Shown here in pieces: positions 1-11,612 of a stretch of DNA of 64,000 nt (the first letter of the stretch is position 1; every line of letters begins with the position of its first letter). Below the pieces are notes generated by a model. That model was not told where the DNA came from, did no database searches, and was given only the letters and a program-made list of their open reading frames with translations. Source of the DNA: Alopecurus myosuroides (lineage: Eukaryota; Streptophyta; Magnoliopsida; Poales; Poaceae). The DNA is taken from positions 47,132,477-47,196,476 of the forward strand of contig CM054059.1 in NCBI GenBank assembly GCA_028641055.1. The letters run 5' to 3'. Made by a program: the position numbers and the translations under genes.

Positions 1-277
1 TGGGCATTGAAGTCAAGAAAGTTCAAGATGGACTTGTGTTAACTCAAGCCAAATATGCTAAAGAGGTACTTGCTCGTGTTGGGATGAAGGATTGTAAGGC
101 CTCACCCACACCTTTGTCCTCATCTGAAAAAATCTCAGCACACATGGGTGACTTGCTTGGAGAAGAGGACAGTACAAGATATAGAAGTATGGTTGGTCCT
201 CTACAATATCTCACATTGACGCGACTAGATATTTCATATGCAGTCAATAAAATTTGTCAGTATTTGCATGCTCCTAC
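1..277 (+). pseudogene. Copia RT C-terminal fragment of outer element (5' piece)
   Basis: This is the end of a Ty1-copia reverse transcriptase domain, open from the window edge to 277. It shows the usual post-catalytic RT stretch, with YAKEVL near the start and the [10 protein letters not shown] and [11 protein letters not shown] blocks that precede the copia RNase H. The frame is not ended by a stop. It is cut by the element inserted at 278, and the continuing codons resume at 8649 after the duplicated CCTAC. The catalytic YVDD motif would lie upstream of the window. Joined logically with 8649-9210, this outer copia keeps an open frame through RNase H, so its coding end was intact when it was interrupted. 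Confidence 0.9.
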
Positions 278-1926
278 TGAAGGGGTCGTTGCATAGAAAA
301 CAAAAATTTTCCTACGCGAGAGACACCTGAAAGGCCAAGATCTAATCTAGGAGACGAAGTGCAACGGGCAACAAGAGGGTTAAGGAGAACACATACCCTC
401 GAAGACTCAAAGTGGTACGAGATCAAATCTCGTTGTTGGCGTAGTCGTACTCACACCGATCCGGATAGCGAGAAGATGGGCACCGCAATCCGGCGGTGCA
501 TCCGTGATCGGTCACACGTACGGTTGATGACGACCTCCGTTCCCTTGTTCCAGCGGGGCGCGGAAGTAGAGGATCCCTCGGAACTCCAGCATCACGACAA
601 CGTGGTGGTGGTGAATAATCCCACGGTCAGGGCTTCGCCAAGCCGGAGACCATGAAATGGAGCAGCGGGTGGAGGGAAAGGGAAGTGGCCAAGTGTGTGG
701 AGAAGAGGAGCTCTCACCCTCCTTTTATAGGGGAGGGGAAGGCAGCCCAAGAGGGGGGGGCGGCCAGCCATGGGGTGCCCCCACCTCTTCCCTCTTCATG
801 TGAGTGGAAGCTCCACTCACACCCACTCATGCTCCCATTATTTCCCACTTGGAAAATCCAAAGGTTTTGTTTTAATAAATAAATAAAACATTTGTATTTC
901 TTTATTTATATTTGTTAATTCCATTAACAAACATTTGCATATAGCACCTCGAATCATTTGTTAATTATATTAACAACCATTCGACGAAAAACCCCTTGAA
1001 CTATTTCAATTTTCCCCGAAACAATTTCGGTGCTGCCCAAAATATTCTTCGATATTCCGTATCCTCTCAAACGCGTCATCGAACCTTAAGTGTGTCACCC
1101 TACGGTTCGCGAATAAGATAGACATGACCAAGACTCCTCTTCGATCAATAATCAACAGCGGGATCTGGAGATCCGTGATGACTCCTATATATTCAACGAT
1201 GACTCTCGTGATCGTGTGAACCAACAACGCCGTGAACTATTCCCTTTGTCTCGCGATATTTTACTTGTCCGAGATTCGATCATTGGTATCAACCATACCT
1301 TGTTCAATCTCGTTACCGACAAGTACTCTTTTCTCGTTCCCGTGATATAACATCCTTGTGATCATATCACGTGCTTGCAAGCGGTTTCTATGTGATATCA
1401 CCGAGAGGGCCCAGAGTATATCTCTCCGTCATTTGGATGGACAAATCCCACTCTTGATCCATGATCCTCAACTAATACTTTCCGAACACTTAACGACACC
1501 TTTATAGTCACCCTGTTACGGTGTGACGTTTGATGCCATCAAAGCACTCTTCCGGTATCAGCGATTGACATGATCTCATGGTCTAAGGAATAAGTTACTT
1601 CGTATGTTTGATATAACAATGTAAACTAAATGACTTGATCGCATTGCTATATTCTCTTTGGGTATATGTTCATCACATCATTCTTCTAATGACATGACCC
1701 CGTTATTAATAACATCCAATGTTCATGATCAGGAAACCTTGATCATCTATTAATCAACGAGCTAGTTAAAAGAGAGACTTTACTAGGAACCATTGTTTGT
1801 TTATTAAGCACACATGTATCAACGTTTCCGGTTAATAAAATTCTAGCATGAGAAATAAACATTCATCATAAACAAGGAATAAGATAATAACCATTTTATT
1901 ATTGCCTCTCGGGCATATTCCCTTCA
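278..1926 (-). repeat. 3' LTR of nested element (minus sense)
   Basis: 1649-bp terminal repeat. On the minus strand it starts TGAAGGGAATATGCCCGAG and ends ACGACCCCTTCA. About 27-30 differences from 6997-8643 by eye. Confidence 0.95.
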
Positions 1927-2137
1927 GTCTCCCACTTGCACTAGAGTCAATAATCTAGTCTGTAAGCACTTTAACACATATGGCGTACCAGTGTTATTAC
2001 CATGCTTCGCATGCGGTAAACATCATCAAAAAGATCTGAACTGTTCAGGTCCTATTGTATTTGCATGTTCTTTGCGTCTACGCGCATCACTCATTCTAAT
2101 GAGATGGCTTTGTATATATATGGTCAATTGGTGAAAA

Positions 2138-2327
2138 CTTAATTCCTCAGCTTAAACTGATGTCACTAACATTGTGAAAATGTAGCTTCATAGTGTTAGC
2201 ATTCTTGGAAACTCACCAAGTTCCGGTGATACCTTAATTCCTCAGCTTAAACTGATGTTACTAACATTGTGAAAATGTAGCTTCATAGTTTCAGCATTCT
2301 TGGAAATTCACCAAGTTCAATAAGGAA
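2138..2327. repeat. 95-bp tandem duplication inside nested element
   Basis: Two adjacent copies (2138-2232, 2233-2327) beginning CTTAATTCCTCAGC, with a few substitutions. Shorter direct duplications of the same kind occur near 5413/5456 and 6110/6169. They fit slippage or small duplications in a non-coding interior. Confidence 0.85.
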
Positions 2328-5300
2328 CTCCTTGACACAAAATACGCTTATAATCAGTTGTTAACACAACGATATACTTTAGCCTTTGTTGTAGTATCTG
2401 TCACAATATTTTAATTTTGAAACTCTTTCAAATCCAGCATGGAACTTTCTTCCATCCTATTGTGCTACCCTTCATCACATATTTTAATTGAGATAAAATT
2501 ACTTGAATAAATGACAAGACTATTAGTGTAACATATTACAACTAATATTTTGTCATTACTATATAGGAAAACACATCCTTAGCATTTCTGAAATGACACA
2601 AGGATCTCTCTCACTGTTGTCTAATCATCATATGAATTATCCTACTATAACATTTTATAGCATAGGACTCATCTGGTTGTGTACATAGCATGGAAACATG
2701 ACTTAGAAATCTCAATTTCAATGATGCTCATCATGTGTCAAAACACATGAACCTTGCTCAATTATTTTCCATGTGACAAGAACTCCTTCTTGTCATTTTC
2801 ATATTTAATTACTTCAATATTTCATCTATGTAATTTGGCTTCAATCATATCTGGTGCTTCAATCCATGTTTTATAGATATCGATGCCCAATATCTTCTAA
2901 GCATTTCATCAATATGAAAATATTAACCGTGTTAATTTAAAATACATATTTTTCAATCAACCATATGTCATCTACATAAAGTATTGGAAATATGTCATAG
3001 CGCTCCCACTTAATTTCTTGTAACTCTACAAGCATCTTTATCATTCATGATGGAATCCAACTCTTTTGATAACTTCATTAAGCTAAAGATTTCAACTTCG
3101 CTATGCTCACTTCAACCATTGAAGTGTGCATTCCTTTATAGCAACCTTTTGAATTTTATAAAACTCTCAGACTGTGTCAAGTACACATCCTTGATCAAAC
3201 TTCCTCGAGAGGAGAGTTGGTTTTGTTATTCAACTGCCATATCATAATATGTAGCTTTTGCTAGAACTATCCGCAAAGACTAAAGCATCACTACGGAAGA
3301 TCGAAATCTTGTAGTAGTCAACTCTTTGAACTTCGTTGAAAACAACTTTTCGATAAGTATCCATGTCTTTGTCGCTATATAGACCCTTTTGCTATCGTTA
3401 GGCATCATGCCTATTGGAAGGACTACCAAGTCACATACTTGATATTCATACAAGGATACTATGGCGGATATAATGACTCATAGTCAATTTTACGAAGTCA
3501 GGGCCCATCATTTGCTTCCTTTATAAGGTCCAGGTCCTTTTGTTGTCAAAACAACACTTTACACTTAAACCACAAGTTGTTCTAAGTACAAAGTTTTTGG
3601 ACTTTTCTGGTATAGTTCGCAAACTCATTTGAAGTATCTACAACATTTGTAGTGTCTTCTACTTAGTCAAAACAGTAAACCCCGGAACAACTTCCAGTGT
3701 TGCGCTACTCTTGACATGATAACGAAGATTCTCTAATCTCGTTGAGTTTGTACTGTGCTCCCACTCACTTTTTTCGCAAGAACTACTTTCTTGAGAAATC
3801 AACCCTTTCTGACAAACAACATTTGTCTTTTGGTTCGGTGATAGGAGAAATACCCAATGTTTTATTTGGGATAACCTTATAAACATATATTTATCCTATT
3901 TTGGTTGTAAACATTTTACGCATGCTATGCATACCAAAACTTAAGAAAAATGACAATTCGGGTCATTACCCAAACCATATCTTATATGTTGTCAATTTCA
4001 ACGGATCATCATGGTGCTCTTTTCAGTGTAAAAGCGGTTGTCCTTAATGTATAAACTACAAAATTATAATGGCAATTTTATTAATCTTACCATGTCAAAC
4101 AGGGTTTGATTTTGTCTTTTGAATACTCCAATCTAATGTGGGGTATTCGAGAAGTATAAGTTGTAGAACAATTCTGCAACTTCTCAGATGTTTTTCTAAA
4201 CTTGTAACTCAAACTTTATCCTTTATGATCCAATCATAAATACTTGATTATCTTGTTACATTGATTTTAACTTCATATTAACAACCTTTTGAACCAATTC
4301 AAAATGTCAAACTCTGTTCCCTTTAAATAGATATACTCACATATCTACTTAAATCATCGACAGAATTTTATGAAGGAAAAATTAATCCACCATACATGAC
4401 TACACATAATGGACTATATACATCAATATGTATAATCTCCACTAAATTAGTCGTCCATTCTACTTTGGCCTATGAACGGAATTCTAGTCATCTTTTGGAA
4501 GAGGTCTCACAAGCGTCAATTTATTCAAAACAAAATGACTCCGGAAGTCCATCAATATGGAGTTCCTTCATGTTTTCCTTTCCGATATGAACTAAAATGG
4601 TGGTGTCACAATTTAAGTGAAAATCTTTTACGTCTTGCAACGTTTAGCATTCAGTCTTATAGATGTTTACTTTACCAACATGATTTATATTAACATATCC
4701 ATCAATTATGGAATATGGTCATCGTTTGAACAATCTCATTTGTTCTCACAAAAGACTAGAACAAAATAACAACTTATTAAGTTCTTAAAATAAATCTTGA
4801 ATGTTTGGTTCGATACTACAATGAACACATAACACTTTATTTATGTTCTTGTCATAATCGATTCCACATCTATTACTAGTTTCTTTTAGGCCCTTGTATT
4901 TCTTGCATTGCGTTGCTTTGTATGACAACTCATACCAACCAATGTGGTATCAAAATACCCAAAAATACTTTGTTAACTAGTAATACATCTATAACTTGTA
5001 TATCAAGCATATACTCCTGAGCTGGACTTTTCCAATTATCTTCTTTTCTGCCATATATCTATTTGCAATTCTATTTTCAATATTCCCTTTCCTTTACAGA
5101 AGAATCAATCAACATCAAACAATGCTAGCCGTACTAGCTCATTTTCTTTGGCGTGTTAGTCATATACTATCACCCATTGAGTCATACTTTGAGTTTGATT
5201 GTTCTACTAATATCACCATATTAATAGAATTCTTCTAGATTCCACTCTTAGCAATCTCCAAGTAAGGTAAACGACTTTACACATACTTTTAATCCATCCC

Positions 5301-6996
5301 ATCATAACAATTTTATGATTAAGCTACTATAGCACGAAGGAAGGAATTTAGAGGATATTTTTTAGCATCCAATTTCTTGGAATATTCAAACGCCTAGCGT
5401 CTTCAATCATTGCATATATTAAGATAATATAAGCAAACATTGTCACGCTAAATATGCATATATTCAGATAATATAAGCAAACATTGTCACGCTAAATTAT
5501 ATTCAGTCATGTTGCCACAAATAAGTTTCTAGATATCAATATATCTTTCACTTGATTGTTTCTGAAAACAACTCTTTTCAGTTCCTAAATCATCTTGATC
5601 AACAAAACATTCTTTTGAAGATAAAGTAATAAGGAAGCAACCATGACTCTGGATTCTAAGTAGGAATTGGTTGCTCTCTAGATCAATCAATCATTAATCA
5701 CGTGGAGCTAGGTAGGAAATACCGAAAATCTACAATAGGATTCAATTTTAAATTTCACTAATACGGTACCAATCTTAAATGGTATTTACCAGATCATAAC
5801 AGTTATATCTCAATTAACAATCTAAGTGTAAGGTAGTTATGTGGATGCCAATGAATACTACAATTTGTGCAAATTCACTTTGATTTGTTGTTCATGATAA
5901 ATAAGTTCAAGTTAATTCAAAAATTAAACCATGAACTCCCACTCAAAAACAACATCCCTCTTAGTCATCTTTAGTGATTACACGAACCAAATTCACTACA
6001 CCAAAACCGATCATCACGTGAGATGATGTAGTTTCAAAGGCGAACATCGACATGTTCATCATATCATCCATATGACTCATGCTTTACCTTTCGGTTACGT
6101 GTTCCGAGGCCATGTCTGTACATGCTAGGCTCGCCAAGTAGAACCGTAGTATTGCGTGTGTTTCAAGGCCATGTCTGTACATGCTAGGCTTGAAAACACC
6201 CGTTGTATGCGAACGTTGAGTCTGTCACACCCGATCATCACGTGGTGTCTCGAAACGACGAACTTTCTTAACGGTGCATACTTTGAGGAAGAACACATTA
6301 TTATCTTGATATTAAGTGAGAGGGATCATCTTATAATGCTACCAACGTTATCTAAGCAAAACAAGATGCATAAAAAGGATTAACATCACAAACATCACAT
6401 GAAAGGATAACGTGATATGATATGGTCCTTCTTGCACTTGATCTCCATCATGTGCATTATGGTATGATCTCAATCATTCCACCGGCATGGTACCAAGTAC
6501 CACGGTACCCCAAACTTGATTGTCCATCAATAAGAAGACAACCATATGGATACCTTCCGGTATATTAATAATTTACAAAATAGATCGTCTCATAATCAAA
6601 TTTGTAATATTGACCATATCACATCACATGCCCAGCAAAAACTAGTTTAGACGCTTCTAACTTATTTTTTGCATATTTTACGTGGCTTAGGGCTTTCGAG
6701 GATAGAACTGTTTATACCTACGAACATCAACCACAACGTTGATAAACATATTTTTAGCAACCCTTCGTAGATTAGATCTTAACTATAGTAGGAGAAACGG
6801 ACACCCCCTTAACCACAAGTGAGACAACTCTCGCGTACATAGTACACGTAAACTTAGTCTGGGGCAGCTTCATCCTACTATGCCACTAAGATCATAAAAT
6901 ACTCAAGGAGGCAATAACATGATCGTCAACGCCCACATACACCTATGTGTTCTACCCGTACAAAACATCTACGCATAGATCCGGCTCTGAAACCAC

Positions 6997-8643
6997 TGAA
7001 GGGGTCGTTGCATAGAAAACAAAAAATTTCCTACGCGAGAGACACCCGAAAGGCCAAGATCTAATCTAGGAGACGAAGTGCAACGGGCAACAAGAGGGTT
7101 AAGGAGAACACATACCCTCGAAGACTCAAAGTGGTACGATATCAAATCTCGTTGTTGGCATAGTCGTACTCACACCGATCCCGATAGCGAGAAGATGGGC
7201 ACCGCAATCCGGCGGTGCATCCGTGATCGGTCACACGTACGGTTGATGACGACCTTTGTTCCCTCGTTCCAGCGGGGCGCGGAAGTAGAGGATCCCTCGG
7301 AACTCCAGCATCACGACGACATGGTGGTGGTGAAGAATCCCACGGTCAGGGCTTCGCCAAGCCGGAGACCATGAAATGGAGAAGCGGGTGGAGGGAAAGG
7401 GAAGTGGCCAAGTGTGTGGAGAAGAGGAGCTCTCACCCTCCTTTTATAGGGGAGGGGAAGGCAGCCCAAGAGGGGGGTGCGGCCAGCCATGGGGTGCCCC
7501 CACCTCTTCCCTCTTCATGTGAGTGGAAGCTCCACTCACACCCACTCATGCTCCCATTATTTCCCACTTGGAAAATCCAAAGGTTTTCTTTTAATAAATA
7601 AATAAAAAAATTATTTCTTTATTTATATTTGTTAATTCCATTAACAAACATTTGCATATAGCACCTCGAATCATTTGTTAATTCTATTAACAACCATTCG
7701 ACGAAAAACCCCTTGAACTATTTCAATTTTCTCCAAAACAATTTCGGTGCTGCCCAAAATATTCTTCGATATTCCGTATCCTCTCAAACGCGTCATCGAA
7801 CCTTAAGTGTGTCACCCTACGGTTCGCGAATAAGATAGACATGATCGAGACTCCTCTCCGATCAATAATCAACAGCGGGATCTGGAGATCCGTGATGACT
7901 CCTATATATTCAACGATGACTCTCGTGATCGCGTGAACCAACAACGCCGTGAACTATTCCCTTTGTCTCGCGATATTTTACTTGTCCGAGATTCGATCAT
8001 TGGTATCAACCATACCTTGTTCAATCTCGTTACCGACAAGTACTCTTTTCTCGTTCCCGTGATATAACATCCTTGTGATCATATCACGTGCTTGCAAGCG
8101 GTTTCGATGTGATATCACCGAGAGGGCCCAGAGTATATCTCTCCGTCATTTGGATGGACAAATCCCACTCTTGATCCATGATCCTCAACTAATACTTTCC
8201 GAACACTTAACGACACCTTTATAGTCACCCTGTTACGGTGTGACGTTTGATGCCATCAAAGCACTCTTCCGGTATCAACGATTGACATGATCTCATGGTC
8301 TAAGGAATAAGTTACTTCGTATGTTTGATATAACAATGTAAACTAAATGACTTGATCGCATTGCTATATTCTCTTTGGGTATATGTTCATCACATCATTC
8401 TTCTAATGACATGACCCCGTTATTAATAACATCCAATGTTCCTGATCAGGAAACCTTGATCATCTATTAATCAACGAGCTAGTTAAAAGAGAGGCTTTAC
8501 TAGGAACCATTGTTTGTTTATTAAGCACACATGTATCAACGTTTCCGGTTAATACAATTCTAGCATGAGAAATAAACATTCATCATAAACAAGGAATAAG
8601 ATAATAAACATTTTATTATTGCCTCTCGGGCATATTCCCTTCA
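6997..8643 (-). repeat. 5' LTR of nested element (minus sense)
   Basis: 1647-bp terminal repeat paired with 278-1926. The primer-binding site lies immediately inside it at 6983-6995. Confidence 0.95.
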
Positions 8644-8648
8644 CCTAC

Positions 8649-9210
8649 TACGTTACACTGGACAGCTGCCAAGCGAATCATGAGATATATTAAGCATACT
8701 CTAACTGTTGGCATCACTTTTCAAAAATCAAGGTCATCACTGCTGAGTGCTTTTTCAGATGCTGATTGGGCAGGTTGCTTAGATGATCGTCGATCTACTG
8801 GAGGTTTTGCTGTTTTCTTTGGTCCAAATCTTATATCCTGGAGTGCCAAGAAACAAGCTACAGTATCGAGATCAAGCACAGAAGCAGAATACAAGTCACT
8901 TGCAAATGCCACAGCTGAAATAGTTTGGGTACATTCCTTGCTTGCTGAACTTGGAGTAAAGTTGACTCAGCCACCTTGTTTATGGTGTGACAATCTGGGA
9001 GCAACATATTTGTCAGCTAATCCTGTGTTTCATGCAAGAGCCAAACACATTGTGATAGGCTTTCATTTTGTGCGAGAGAAGGTTTTCAACAAACAGCTGG
9101 AAATTCGGTTTGTTCCTTCCAAAGACCAAGTTGCTGATGGTTTTACAAAACCACTTCCACTCCGCACATTTGAGGAGTTCAAGCATAATCTCAACTTGGC
9201 CAAGTTGTGA
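8649..9210 (+). pseudogene. Copia RNase H domain of outer element (3' piece)
   Basis: This continues the frame interrupted at 277. It encodes the copia RNase H, with the ADWAGC and [10 protein letters not shown] blocks, [13 protein letters not shown] around the conserved glutamates, the WCDN segment and the closing [15 protein letters not shown] block. The stop (TGA) is at 9208-9210. It is followed within a dozen bases by a polypurine tract (AAGGGAGGG) and the start of the 3' LTR at 9222. No stop or frameshift is visible within this part. The domain would degrade the RNA strand during reverse transcription of the element. Alone, without its catalytic RT core in the window, it is a fragment. 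Confidence 0.92.
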
Positions 9211-9221
9211 TTAAGGGAGGG

Positions 9222-9416
9222 TGTTAGATAGAGTTAGCGTCAGGTATAGTTAGCGTCAGGTTTTATATACAGAACCGAGTCCTATTGAGTCCATGACTCG
9301 TACGTGATCTGTAGGGACTCGGTTCACGTCTGTACGCTCGATGCCGCACGCATCCTCCAGATATATAAACATCATACGCGGCTCGATATTGCTTATCGAG
9401 TACAAACGCTTCTACA
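9222..9416 (+). repeat. 3' LTR of outer copia (end approximate)
   Basis: Begins TGTTAGATAGAG right after the polypurine tract that follows RNase H. It has a short internal repeat (AGTTAGCGTCAGG twice) and a TATA-like ATATATAAAC at 9361-9370. A TG..CA end is possible at about 9404 or 9416. The right border is not fixed, because the other LTR is outside the window. Confidence 0.6.
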
Positions 9417-9454
9417 CGTTTTACATGCTTTAGTGCTCCCATTCATCACCCAAT

Positions 9455-9715
9455 TGTTACGGAACCAAATAAAAGTACTTCACGATTTGCCTGGTCCCTC
9501 TCCACGATAAGTGGGTGCTTATCCATCTAGCCCATCTCCCCATTATATAACGAGACATTGTACGTAGACTCGTTAGACAGAAGAGAAATAAAGAATTACT
9601 TTGCCCACGTACTGTGTCCCTTTTCTTTCCTGTTCGTGTGTTGATCTGCGCCTTCGACTACTTCGCCTACGTCGCACACCCTCGGGACCGGCCAGCCGGT
9701 AGAGGTTGTGCAACA
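9455..9715 (+). repeat. Probable 5' LTR of second copia
   Basis: Candidate 261-bp LTR with TGTTACGG at the start and GTGCAACA at the end. Inside are a TATA-like TTATATAA (about 9543) and an AATAAA signal (about 9586), in the right order for U3/R/U5. The matching 3' LTR is absent from the window, so the start is inferred from sequence character only. Confidence 0.5.
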
Positions 9716-11078
9716 CGTTATCAGCACGTGTCTCTCCGTCGAGTCTGCACCGAGCAGGCTTTCTGCAAAAATCGCGAAGGTATAACTCAGATCTGATCGC
9801 AAAAATGGAACCGTAACGAAATTTTCTTTCCGTTTTGCGTAATTTTTAGATCAGATCTGTAGTACGGATTTCCCTCTCGAGAGACGAGCTGACGAACACG
9901 TCGCCGACTAATGTCGATTCTCTCGGATCCAAGGGGGATTTGTTGACTGTATTATGGAGAGTCGGTATAAAACAAGATCCTGCTGGTCACGTTATCGCCG
10001 TGACGCATCCGCTGTGCGTTCGTGCCGCCACGGTTCCAGATGAACGTGGCGATGATTTTTCAAAAAAAAATTGGTCCTGTGCATCACGGGCATCCATGGC
10101 CGAAGCAAACAATGAACTCGCACCCGTGGACTCACGCATCGCCGCGCCCGCCCGTGCATGGCGTAGTGCACTGGCCGCCCCGCGCGCCGGTCACGCCGCC
10201 CGAGGCCCTGCTGGCCGGAGCTCGCCCCGCTGCTCGCGCCGCCATGGCCGGCCGCCGCCCGTCCCCGCTGCACCCGGCCGCTGCCCCGACGCCGTACGCG
10301 CCGACCGGCCGCGGCGAGCACCGCACCGCCACCATGCGCTCGAAGCTGGCCGGCCGCCGCGACCTCGAGCTGCCGCTTGGTCGCGCGTGCGCGCGCGCCA
10401 CCGCCTCGCGCTCGGCCGGCCGCGTACGCCCCCGCCGCTACGCACCATGCGCCGCCCCTCCGCCTCATCCTCCGGCCCCACTGGACGAACCCTAGCGCGG
10501 TTCCCTGGCTGGGTGACGGCGCGGTGTGCCGGCCCATGCCACGTCGGAGCAGTTGGGCCGCATTAGGCCCAACCTTGGTCAGCTCACGCCCGAAAAAAAC
10601 CCGGTGCGGAAGTGGGACGCTGGGATGCGTAGGCTAGCGGGCCGTCGGCCTGTTTTCAGCCTGTTTTCGGCTTGCTGCAGATTTGGGCCAAACCGAATAC
10701 GGTTCTACACACGGATTTTACGTTTTAGCACCTAGATTTTTTCAGATTTATGTATAACTTATTTCTGCTGAATAACTTTACATGTAAGCCACTGGAATAA
10801 CCTGTTTTTGCTAAAATTGTATATTTGGGCACTAAATAAATCCGGAAAGTCATTTTTAGGGCCAATTTTCACGTTTAGAACGCGCTTACCATAATATCTC
10901 TTCATACATGCTTACATATCATGTTTTACTGCCGTAATTAATTGTTTAATTCATAGTAGAGCACTGTTAGCATGTTATTTAAATTTTGGAACGCCGCTTT
11001 ATTGAATTTTTTTAATCAACATCGCTTTATGCAATCGATTACCTGCTGTAATCTGATACATGTTTGCATAAATCGCAG
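9716..11078 (+). other. Leader of second copia, with primer-binding-like site and GC-rich island
   Basis: The LTR is followed by CGTTATCAGCACG (9716-9728), a sequence I recall next to the 5' LTR in several plant copia families and taken here as the primer-binding region. From about 10080 to 10640 the leader is very GC-rich, with long overlapping frames on both strands, none with recognisable protein features. From about 10700 it is AT-rich, and it ends in a CAG directly before the gag ATG at 11079, which looks like a plant splice acceptor. Confidence 0.6.
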
Positions 11079-11612
11079 ATGGCCAGAATCATGAACCGCG
11101 AATTCGAGGAGTTGGCTCAGACTGGGCTGAACTACTTGGCTTGGGCCTCGGACGTGGAGATCGTCCTCGAGGGACGGAAGATCAAGGGAGCGTTGGTCGC
11201 GGGGACCCCGACGGCCCCCAGCACCACGACTGCTGCAGAGAATGCGCAGACACTGCATTTCCTCCGCCACCACATTAGTGCAACGTTGAAAAATGAGTAC
11301 ATGGCTGAACGGAGTGCTTCAGCCTTGTGGACCGCTCTTAAATAGAGGTTCGCTAGGTTGAAGTACCATGTCAAGCTAAAGGCGGAGGGGGATTGGTTGC
11401 GTCTGAGGTTTGCGGATTACAAGTCGGTGACGGTGTACAATTCCGCGTTACACGTGGTTTGTGCAACTCTCGACATGTGTGATACGAAAATCACAGACGA
11501 GGAGAAGATATAGAAAATGCTCTCCACCTTCCATCCAAGTAACCTCCAGAATGCGCGGAACTACCGCCAGGAGAACTTCACGCAGTAGTCGGCGCTCATT
11601 GACGCCCTCCAG
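11079..11612 (+). pseudogene. Copia gag, N-terminal part (second copia)
   Basis: Gag N-terminal region of the second copia, starting at ATG 11079 directly after an acceptor-like CAG. Its opening includes the LNYLAWASDVEIVL block typical of copia gag proteins that begin with a tryptophan-containing helical segment. Three in-frame TAG codons (11343, 11511, 11586) break it, and no frameshift is seen up to the insertion point. The frame continues after the nested element at 20063: the offset between the two duplicated TCCAG copies is 8450 bases, and the downstream gag lies exactly in the predicted frame. Gag would form the virus-like particle shell in the cytoplasm. Confidence 0.88.

Larger units (their letters stand above)
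278..8643 (-). mobile_element. Nested LTR retrotransposon, Angela/BARE-like, coding-dead
   Basis: This is a complete LTR element inserted in minus orientation into the outer copia RT. LTRs are 278-1926 and 6997-8643, each with TG..CA ends on the sense strand. The 5-bp target duplication CCTAC lies at 273-277 and 8644-8648. The sense strand is minus: a primer-binding site (TGGTTTCAGAGCC, 6995 down to 6983, one mismatch to the usual initiator-Met site) abuts the right LTR, and a purine-rich tract abuts the left LTR. The 5.07 kb interior has no long frame, but decayed copia traces run collinearly with the better preserved element at 11613-20057, for example an RT peptide FPILYVDDI read on minus from 2990 to 2964. 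The LTRs differ by only about 2% by eye. Confidence 0.93.

Noticed and set aside
9940..10640. Several long overlapping frames on both strands
   Set aside because: They arise from high GC content that excludes stop codons. No conserved motif, biased codon use or homology could be recognised.
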